This document shows, piece by piece, positions 1 through 5,506 of a stretch of 6,338 nt of DNA. This DNA is from Fidelibacterota bacterium (GTDB lineage: Bacteria > Fidelibacterota > Marinisomatia > Marinisomatales > TCS55), in the NCBI GenBank assembly GCA_002701875.1, contig NZWI01000051.1, positions 1 through 6,338 on the forward strand, written 5' to 3'. The notes beneath the pieces are model-generated. The model saw only the letters and a list, made by a program, of their open reading frames with translations. It ran no database searches and was not told the origin of the DNA. Position 1 is the stretch's first letter. The number at the start of each line of letters is the position of its first letter. The translations under genes and the position numbers were made by a program.

Positions 1-1
1 T

Positions 2-2338
2 GACAAAAAATCATTTATGAAAGAATTTAAAGCATTAGCAAAAAAAACAAATAAGGTTGTAATTGCTACTGACCCTGATCGTGAAGGAGAGGCCATAGCT
101 GCACATCTTGCTAGTGAAGTTGAACAAGAGAAAATTTCTCGTGTTCAATTTACTGAAATTACAAAAGAGGGTGTCAAAGAAGGAATGGATACACCTCACC
201 CCATTAATGAAGATATGGTGAATGCTAGGACTGCACGACGTATTATTGATCGTCTCGTTGGATATAAAGTCTCTCGTGTTCTTTGGAGTTGCTTAAAAAA
301 GAATATGAAATTTGTTGAAGTTTCCCTTTCAGCTGGGCGAGTACAATCTGCTGCACTAAGAATCATTGTTAATAGAGAGCGTCTTAGACAAATTTTTCAT
401 TCTGCGGACTATTATGATTTGAAAGCGACATTTAGTATTAATGACGATTTGTTTTCAGCAACATTAATACGATTGGACAATAAGAAAATTGCAACCGGAA
501 AAGACTTTGACCCAAACTCTGGAAATTTGAAAAATACAGATGTTCTTCTTTTATCAAAAACACAAGCTGATGAATTAGTTAAAGAATTAAATCAGGGAGT
601 TTTCAAGATCTCAAATATTGAGGAAAAAATTAAGAATTCTCACCCTAAACCTCCTTTTACCACATCAACACTCCAACAAGAAGCTGCACGCAAACTTCGT
701 TCGTCTGCCAGAAAAACCATGCGAAATGCACAACGACTCTATGAACAAGGTTTCATCACATATATGAGAACTGACTCAACTTTATTATCGAAAGAAGGCA
801 TTAATGGTGCAAGAAATGAAATATTATCTAAGTTTGGTCAAGAATATTTGCCGGAGCAAGCTAACGTTTATAGTACAAAAGTAAAAAATGCACAGGAAGC
901 TCATGAAGCCATTCGCCCAGCTGGAGTTAATTTCACTAGCGTTGATCAAGTTAGAACTTCAATTGATGATGATGCTGCTAAGTTATATGACTTAATATTA
1001 AAAAGAACTCTAGCATCACAAATGAAATCAGCAAAAATAAAACAAATTGCTGTTACAATAGAAAATCAACGATCAGAGTTTCGGGCAAATGGTAAGGTTA
1101 TTTTATTCCCGGGTTATATGGCTGCATATGTTGAAAGTACAGATAGAAGAAATGGTATTACAGAAGATAAAGAAACTATACTGCCTAATATGGCAAAAGA
1201 ACAAACATTAAACTGCAATGAGCTTACTGCAAAAGAACACTCAACAAAACCCCCCGCAAGATTTACAGAAGCTTCGTTAGTTAAAGAATTGGAAGCTGAA
1301 GGGATTGGTCGTCCCTCGACTTTTGCAAATATCATAGATACGATTGTTTATAGGACTTATGTCAATAGAGATAGAGGAAAGCTCACACCAACTTTTCTTG
1401 GTATAGCAGTTACACAATTATTAGAAAATCACTTTACTGCTCTTGTCGATACTAAGTTTACTGCTAATATGGAAGATGGTCTAGATGCTATTTCTCGAGG
1501 AGAAAAAGAAGCGACTCCTTTTATGAAAGACTTCTATTTTGGGTCAGAAAAACAAACTGGCTTAGAAGCAATGCTTGAAGATAAAGTTGACATAGGAAAA
1601 GCTTGTTCTGTACAATTTGAGAATGATGGTGACCCAATAGAAATTCGAGTAGGACAATATGGACCTTTTATTCAGCAGGGTGAGATTAGAAAGTCTATAC
1701 CCTCAAATATATATCTTGGTGATATTAATGTTGATAAAGCTTTAGAGATAATAAATCAAGAAATAAATGAAGATAAAGAGCTTGGGATTGATTCAGAATC
1801 TGGAGAAAAAATATTATTAAAAAATGGCCCTTATGGACCCTACGTACAGTTAGGTGAAACTAATAAGCGAAAAGCAATACCCAAAGGGACAAATTTATCT
1901 GAAGTAGATTTGGAACTTGGGTTAAAATTAATCGCACTTCCTCGGACACTTGGTTCACATCCTGAGACGGGTGACGATGTTAAAGCGGATTATGGTCGTT
2001 TTGGTCCATATGTATCAGCGGGTAAAGGTAAGAATGGACGTATCCCGCCAAACATGTCTCCTCTCACTATTGAATTAGCCGATGCATTAGAGCTAATCAA
2101 TAAACGTTCAAATGGTCCACAAGAATTAAAAACTTTGGGGAATCATTCTGAGACCGGTGAATCATTAATATTAAAAGATGGAAGATATGGGCCATATATA
2201 ACAGATGGAAAAGTTAATGCATCACTTCCTCGAGAAATTGATGTTGAAAAATTAACTCTAGAAGAAGCAATAGAATTAATTAATAAAAAACGAGCCGCCC
2301 CACCAAGAAAAAAACGTCGCAAAGCTAAAAAGAAATGA
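2..2338 (+). CDS. topA: DNA topoisomerase I (type IA), 5' end truncated by window edge
   Basis: Type IA topoisomerase, which relaxes negative supercoils by cutting one DNA strand through a 5'-phosphotyrosine link. Numbering is from the in-window Met at nt 17. Visible landmarks are the TOPRIM acidic motif DPDREGE (19-25), LSAGRVQS (104-111), the active-site motif ITYMRTDS with catalytic Tyr249 (nt 761-763), AHEAIRP, and EGIGRPST (428-435). The C-terminus has no CxxC zinc ribbons. It carries four topoisomerase C-terminal repeats with a GxYGPY-like core, at about 546, 603, 659 and 721, followed by a Lys/Arg-rich tail (about 757-773) likely to bind DNA. The frame is open to nt 2, and alignment from memory with E. 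coli TopA (Asp111 matching Asp19) implies about 85-90 residues missing, including the catalytic Glu near the N-terminus. Met at nt 17 is therefore internal. About seven extra residues precede LSAGRVQS compared with E. coli. The stop codon overlaps the next start (ATGA). Confidence 0.97.
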   Translation, partial: DKKSFMKEFKALAKKTNKVVIATDPDREGEAIAAHLASEVEQEKISRVQFTEITKEGVKEGMDTPHPINEDMVNARTARRIIDRLVGYKVSRVLWSCLKKNMKFVEVSLSAGRVQSAALRIIVNRERLRQIFHSADYYDLKATFSINDDLFSATLIRLDNKKIATGKDFDPNSGNLKNTDVLLLSKTQADELVKELNQGVFKISNIEEKIKNSHPKPPFTTSTLQQEAARKLRSSARKTMRNAQRLYEQGFITYMRTDSTLLSKEGINGARNEILSKFGQEYLPEQANVYSTKVKNAQEAHEAIRPAGVNFTSVDQVRTSIDDDAAKLYDLILKRTLASQMKSAKIKQIAVTIENQRSEFRANGKVILFPGYMAAYVESTDRRNGITEDKETILPNMAKEQTLNCNELTAKEHSTKPPARFTEASLVKELEAEGIGRPSTFANIIDTIVYRTYVNRDRGKLTPTFLGIAVTQLLENHFTALVDTKFTANMEDGLDAISRGEKEATPFMKDFYFGSEKQTGLEAMLEDKVDIGKACSVQFENDGDPIEIRVGQYGPFIQQGEIRKSIPSNIYLGDINVDKALEIINQEINEDKELGIDSESGEKILLKNGPYGPYVQLGETNKRKAIPKGTNLSEVDLELGLKLIALPRTLGSHPETGDDVKADYGRFGPYVSAGKGKNGRIPPNMSPLTIELADALELINKRSNGPQELKTLGNHSETGESLILKDGRYGPYITDGKVNASLPREIDVEKLTLEEAIELINKKRAAPPRKKRRKAKKK

Positions 2339-2760
2339 AACAATTACTTTTACTTACTATGTTTCTAACAATTCTTGGCGCTGATGAGAAAAGTGAACTA
2401 ATTCTTGATATAGAAAAAAGTTTAATGGCAACATGTTGCTGGTCTGGAACCGTTTATGATCACGGTAATAAAGAGATGGAAATAGAAATTGCTGGGATGG
2501 TTGATAATGGTAAGACAAAATCGGAGATAATAAACTATTATACGGATAAGTACGGTGAACGTGTATTGTCAATACCGGTCGCAGAAGGGTTTAATATTTT
2601 TGCTTGGCTGGCTCCACTCTTTTTTGGACTTCTAAGCATTTTTATTATTATTATTTATATGAAAACATCAAAAAATAAAACTATTCCAATCGTTAATTCT
2701 TCGGATAGTAATATTAAGTATAATGATGAAATTGAACGTGAGCTCAAAGCACTCGATTAA
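2335..2760 (+). CDS. CcmH/CycL-family cytochrome c maturation protein, vicinal-Cys variant
   Basis: A 141-residue protein resembling the N-terminal domain of CcmH (also CycL/NrfF), the membrane-anchored periplasmic thiol protein that handles apocytochrome c before heme ligation. It has an N-terminal hydrophobic signal segment (1-16, possible cleavage near GA-DE), a short helical-bundle domain (about 20-80), a transmembrane helix (about 87-108) and a short charged cytoplasmic tail. The family pattern is clear in the region ending KYGERVLSIPV (72-82) and in the FNIFAWLAP lead-in to the helix. The usual LRCxxC motif is replaced by LMATCCW, with adjacent cysteines at 34 and 35 (nt 2434-2439). The four-base ATGA overlap with topA and the lack of a clear Shine-Dalgarno suggest coupled translation. 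No other ccm gene is in the window. Assignment to the family is fairly firm. Redox function in cytochrome c maturation is inferred. Confidence 0.8.
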   Translation: MKQLLLLTMFLTILGADEKSELILDIEKSLMATCCWSGTVYDHGNKEMEIEIAGMVDNGKTKSEIINYYTDKYGERVLSIPVAEGFNIFAWLAPLFFGLLSIFIIIIYMKTSKNKTIPIVNSSDSNIKYNDEIERELKALD

Positions 2761-2845
2761 TAATAATTTCTTTCTAACCTTAGATAACAACACCATTATT
2801 TATAATAGATTAGATTCTCCCTAACTTCTCAGCAATTATTATTAA
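2757..2845. repeat. 12-bp all-A/T inverted repeat bracketing the intergenic gap
   Basis: TTAATAATAATT at 2757-2768, overlapping the ccmH-like stop codon, is the exact reverse complement of AATTATTATTAA at 2834-2845. The 65-nt loop between them contains the candidate -10 box. There is no G or C in the arms and no following T-tract on the plus strand, so it is not a convincing Rho-independent terminator. It may be a composition effect. Confidence 0.3.
2779..2806 (+). promoter_or_regulatory. Candidate sigma-70-type promoter upstream of glycyl-tRNA synthetase
   Basis: The only sizeable intergenic gap contains a perfect TATAAT at 2801-2806. The best -35 candidate at a 16-bp spacing is CTTAGA (2779-2784), which matches TTGACA at only three positions. 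A start near 2813 would give a leader of about 60 nt before the glyS ATG. Such hexamers arise easily by chance in AT-rich DNA, and FCB-group bacteria often use other promoter consensus sequences. The location before a four-gene run is the main support. Confidence 0.35.
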
Positions 2846-2874
2846 ATATAAAAAAGGGAAATATCCTAGGAACT

Positions 2875-4200
2875 ATGAGTATTGATAAAATTGTATCTCT
2901 CTGTAAACGAAGAGGATTCGTTTTTCAAAGTTCGGAAATTTACGGAGGGTTTGGAGCTATTTATGATTACGGTCCATTAGGAATCACTTTAAAAAACAAT
3001 ATTTCTCAGTTGTGGTGGCGTGATATGACGCAGTTACATGAAAATATTGTGGGTTTAGATAGTGGAATTCTAATGCATCCAAAAATTTGGGAAGCTTCAG
3101 GACACGTAGGCGCATTTAATGATCCTTTAGTAGATTGTAAAGAATGTAAGTCACGCTATCGTGCTGATGATCTAGTAGAAAAAGATAACAAAAATACTGA
3201 GTGGATAAAAATTCAATGCCCAAAATGTGGTACTACAGGTAAACTTACAGAGCCACGCCAATTTAATTTAATGTTTAAAACAAATATTGGTCCTATTGAA
3301 GATGATAGTAATATTGCGTTTTTACGCCCTGAAACGGCCCAAGGTATTTATGTTAACTATCTACTTACACAAAATGCCTTGCGTTTAAAAGTTCCATTTG
3401 GGATTGCTCAAATTGGTAAAGCATTCCGTAATGAAATTGTAGCTAGAAATTTTATTTTTCGTACACGAGAATTTGAACAAATGGAAATGCAGTATTTTGT
3501 TAAACCTGGAGAAGATGACAAATCATTGAATGAATGGAAACAAAAAAGAATATCATTTTATGACCAACTTGGACTTAATTCATCAAAACTCAGATTTCAT
3601 GAGCATGGCAAGAATGAACTCGCTCACTATGCTAAAGAAGCTTGGGATATCGAATTTGAATTTCCTTTTGGCTGGTCTGAAATTGAGGGAATTCACAATC
3701 GTACTGACTTTGATTTGGTTCAACATGAAAAATTTTCTGGTAAAAAAATGGAAGTTTTTGATCAACAAAAAAATGAGAGATTCCTTCCATATATAATTGA
3801 GACGTCTGCAGGACTTAATCGCATATTGCTAGCAGTATTAAGTGATGCATATTGGGAAGATAAGGATAATGACCGATTAGTCATGAAATTTCATCCCAAA
3901 ATAGCTCCAGTAACTGCTGTAGTTTGTCCCTTAGTGAAAAAAGATGGCCTGCCTGAAATTGGACGTAAAGTTATGGATCTATTAAAACCACATTTTATAA
4001 CTATCTATGATCAGCAAGGTTCTATTGGGAAACGATATTATAGACAAGATGAAGCGGGCACACCTTTTGGGATAACCATAGACCATCAGACTGGTGAAGA
4101 TAATTCTGTTACACTTCGACATAGGGACAATCAGCAACAGGATCGTGTGGATATTGATCAACTTGTTAAAGCTATCAATGATAGTATGGAGAATTATTAA
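2875..4200 (+). CDS. glyS: Glycyl-tRNA synthetase, single-chain alpha2 (eukaryote-like) type
   Basis: Class IIa synthetase that charges tRNA-Gly with glycine in the cytoplasm (ATP, glycine, tRNA-Gly). The 441 residues fit the homodimeric family; this is not the alpha2beta2 GlyQ/GlyS enzyme of E. coli (some annotators use glyQS or glyRS). It opens with CKRRGFVFQSSEIYGG (10-25), characteristic of the family. A four-Cys zinc-type insert follows (C88, C91, C115, C118), then RPETAQGIYVNY (151-162). Motif 2 is FRNEI...FRTREFEQME (184-204, Arg185) and HNRTDFDL (274-281) is present. Motif 3 is ETSAGLNR (309-316, Arg316), and an anticodon-binding domain spans about 340-440 with GKRYYRQDEAGTP. In motif 3 the residue before Arg is Asn315, where relatives I recall have Asp. 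The ATG start gives an N-terminus that fits the family. Upstream AGGA (2868-2871) is only 3 nt from the ATG, and AAGGGA (2854-2859) is 15 nt away, so neither is an ideal ribosome-binding site. The stop overlaps the next gene by one base. Confidence 0.97.
   Translation: MSIDKIVSLCKRRGFVFQSSEIYGGFGAIYDYGPLGITLKNNISQLWWRDMTQLHENIVGLDSGILMHPKIWEASGHVGAFNDPLVDCKECKSRYRADDLVEKDNKNTEWIKIQCPKCGTTGKLTEPRQFNLMFKTNIGPIEDDSNIAFLRPETAQGIYVNYLLTQNALRLKVPFGIAQIGKAFRNEIVARNFIFRTREFEQMEMQYFVKPGEDDKSLNEWKQKRISFYDQLGLNSSKLRFHEHGKNELAHYAKEAWDIEFEFPFGWSEIEGIHNRTDFDLVQHEKFSGKKMEVFDQQKNERFLPYIIETSAGLNRILLAVLSDAYWEDKDNDRLVMKFHPKIAPVTAVVCPLVKKDGLPEIGRKVMDLLKPHFITIYDQQGSIGKRYYRQDEAGTPFGITIDHQTGEDNSVTLRHRDNQQQDRVDIDQLVKAINDSMENY
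4188..4191 (+). promoter_or_regulatory. Ribosome-binding site of the Bax inhibitor-1-like gene
   Basis: GGAG lies inside the last codons of glyS, 8 nt before the ATG at 4200. This is the best-placed Shine-Dalgarno in the window. With the TAATG stop/start overlap it supports the chosen start and suggests termination-reinitiation coupling. Confidence 0.6.
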
Positions 4201-4952
4201 TGAATAATCATTTAACACTTCGTTCTGGGAATCCAACATTAAATGCAAAAACCTTTGGTGGTTTTGATTTAACAACTGGCGCAACTATGACCATAATGGG
4301 CACAGTATATAAAACAGCCCTTGCTCTATTATTATTGATGTCAACAGCTCTATTTACATGGAATCTTCCTTATGGAGATCCTAAAACTAGTGCTCTAATG
4401 ATTATAGGAATGATTGGTGGCTTTATTGTTGCTCTTATCACAGCATTTAAACCTCATGTGGCGCAGTACACCGTCCCAGTTTACTCACTACTTCAAGGAT
4501 TAGCCTTGGGAGGTATATCAAAGTTCTTTGAAACAATGTATCCGGGGATTGTAACTCAAGCAGTAATGCTGACCTTTGGGACTTTAGCGGCACTTCTCCT
4601 TGCCTACAGTTCTGGCTTAATTAAAGCAACAGAAAATTTTAAACTAGGTATAGTTGCAGCAACTGGTGGAATTGCCTTTGTTTATCTGATCAGTTGGATT
4701 CTTAGTTGGTTTAGTGTAAATGTTCCATTGATCCATTCGAATTCTAATATGGGTATTTTATTTAGTGTTGGAGTTGTCATAATTGCAGCATTGAATTTGG
4801 TTCTGGATTTTGATTTTATTGAAGAAGGCTCAGAGAAGGGAGCTCCAAAATATATGGAATGGTATGGTGCATTTGGTTTAATGGTCACACTAATCTGGTT
4901 GTACCTTGAAATCTTACGTCTATTAGCAAAATTATCATCTAGGAGAAATTGA
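4200..4952 (+). CDS. Bax inhibitor-1/YccA family integral membrane protein
   Basis: A 250-residue polytopic inner-membrane protein. It has about 36 polar N-terminal residues, then roughly seven hydrophobic helices near 37-55, 62-83, 91-110, 117-138, 149-171, 183-204 and 220-244. The length, helix count and the C-terminal signature ALNLVLDFDFIEEG (197-210) followed by PKYMEWYGAFGLMVTLIWLYLE (216-237, read in two parts) fit the bacterial Bax inhibitor-1-like branch (Pfam BaxI_1), common in Actinobacteria and FCB bacteria. The wider TMBIM family includes pH-sensitive calcium-leak channels such as BsYetJ, and in E. coli YccA, a modulator of FtsH proteolysis. Acidic residues Asp203, Asp205, Glu208 and Glu209 near helices 6-7 are candidates for the family's acidic gate, but I cannot align them with certainty. 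No substrate can be assigned. It starts on the last base of the glyS stop and likely shares its transcript. Confidence 0.9.
   Translation: MNNHLTLRSGNPTLNAKTFGGFDLTTGATMTIMGTVYKTALALLLLMSTALFTWNLPYGDPKTSALMIIGMIGGFIVALITAFKPHVAQYTVPVYSLLQGLALGGISKFFETMYPGIVTQAVMLTFGTLAALLLAYSSGLIKATENFKLGIVAATGGIAFVYLISWILSWFSVNVPLIHSNSNMGILFSVGVVIIAALNLVLDFDFIEEGSEKGAPKYMEWYGAFGLMVTLIWLYLEILRLLAKLSSRRN
4941..4946 (+). promoter_or_regulatory. Shine-Dalgarno-like AGGAGA that bears on the PepSY gene start
   Basis: AGGAGA lies in the last Arg-Arg codons of the preceding gene. From the AGGAG core it is 3 nt before TTG at 4949 and 30 nt before the in-frame ATG at 4976. The spacing is short for TTG and far too long for ATG. 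Because AGG AGA also encodes the RR of the upstream protein, it may be coincidental. Confidence 0.4.
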
Positions 4953-5506
4953 TAAAAATATCAAATATTCTTCTCATGAGGAAAAATTTTAACTGGAATA
5001 AATGGACAAGGAAAACTCACTATTGGGGTGCGTTCATAATTTTATTACCTGTTTTGATCATTTCAATAACAGGTATTTTTCTTCAATTAAAAAAAGATGT
5101 TGAATGGATCCAACCATCAACAAAAAGTGGTGATATTTCCAATAATCCATCAATATCTTTTGATGAAATCCTTGAGGCTGCAAAAAAAGTAGAAGAAGCA
5201 AATATCCAATCTTGGAGTGATATTGATCGTTTAGATGTTAGAATTGACAAGGGGGTTGTAAAAGTACGAAGTAAGAATAGATGGGAAGTGCAAATTGACA
5301 CCTTTTCCGGTGATGTTATTCAAGCAGCCTATAGACGTTCTGATTTCATTGAAGAACTGCATGATGGATCTTGGTTTCATAATAAGGTAAAACTTTGGGT
5401 CTTTTTGCCATCAGGAATAATTTTATTTTTACTGTGGTTAACAGGATTTTATATGGTGTTAATTCCATACATATCTAAGTGGAAAAAAAAGAAAAGCAGC
5501 CCATGA
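4949..5506 (+). CDS. PepSY-domain membrane protein (PepSY-associated TM type)
   Basis: A small inner-membrane protein of 185 residues from TTG at 4949, or 176 from ATG at 4976. TTG is listed because AGGAGA sits just upstream and the TTGA overlap matches the style of neighbouring junctions. ATG is a real alternative, since it begins MRKNFNWNKW directly before the helix. Counting from TTG, a basic N-terminus with RKTHYWG (21-27) leads into helix 1 (about 27-47). An extracytoplasmic PepSY-like domain follows (about 69-125), containing VQIDTFSGDVI (114-124). Next comes the conserved-looking RRSDFIEELHDGSWF (129-143), helix 2 (about 150-173) and a Lys-rich cytoplasmic end. Related PepSY-TM proteins occur in iron uptake or reduction and in peptidase-associated contexts, but no ligand can be named here. 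His24, His138 and His144 are notable because some relatives have conserved helix-associated histidines. The stop overlaps the next start by ATGA. Confidence 0.85.
   Translation: MIKISNILLMRKNFNWNKWTRKTHYWGAFIILLPVLIISITGIFLQLKKDVEWIQPSTKSGDISNNPSISFDEILEAAKKVEEANIQSWSDIDRLDVRIDKGVVKVRSKNRWEVQIDTFSGDVIQAAYRRSDFIEELHDGSWFHNKVKLWVFLPSGIILFLLWLTGFYMVLIPYISKWKKKKSSP

Noticed and set aside
17..19. ATG at 17 as the true start of the topoisomerase gene.
   Set aside because: The frame is open to nt 2, and a start here would remove the first part of the TOPRIM domain including the expected catalytic Glu. The gene is cut by the window edge.
2644..2655. (ATT)4 in the CcmH-like helix, and (ATA)4 at 5569-5580 in the lipoprotein, as possible phase-variable repeats.
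   Set aside because: Both are triplet repeats encoding isoleucine, short, and cannot shift the reading frame. They are explained by AT-rich codons in hydrophobic stretches.
2761..2850. A Rho-independent terminator after the CcmH-like gene.
   Set aside because: The only long inverted repeat is pure A/T with a 65-nt loop and no T-tract immediately after it on the plus strand.
2761..2874. A T-box or other riboswitch upstream of glycyl-tRNA synthetase.
   Set aside because: The gap is only 114 nt, has no recognisable T-box core and lacks a GC-rich antiterminator or terminator.
3530..3796. An 88-codon plus-strand open frame inside glyS.
   Set aside because: It is an out-of-frame shadow of a clearly conserved synthetase region.
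3982..4284. A 100-codon minus-strand open frame across the glyS end.
   Set aside because: It lies antisense to two well-supported genes, has no recognisable domain, and its composition is explained by the opposite-strand coding.
5483..5490. An A8 homopolymer near the end of the PepSY gene as a slippage or programmed frameshift site.
   Set aside because: It encodes an ordinary Lys-rich tail close to the stop, and no alternative extended product is evident.
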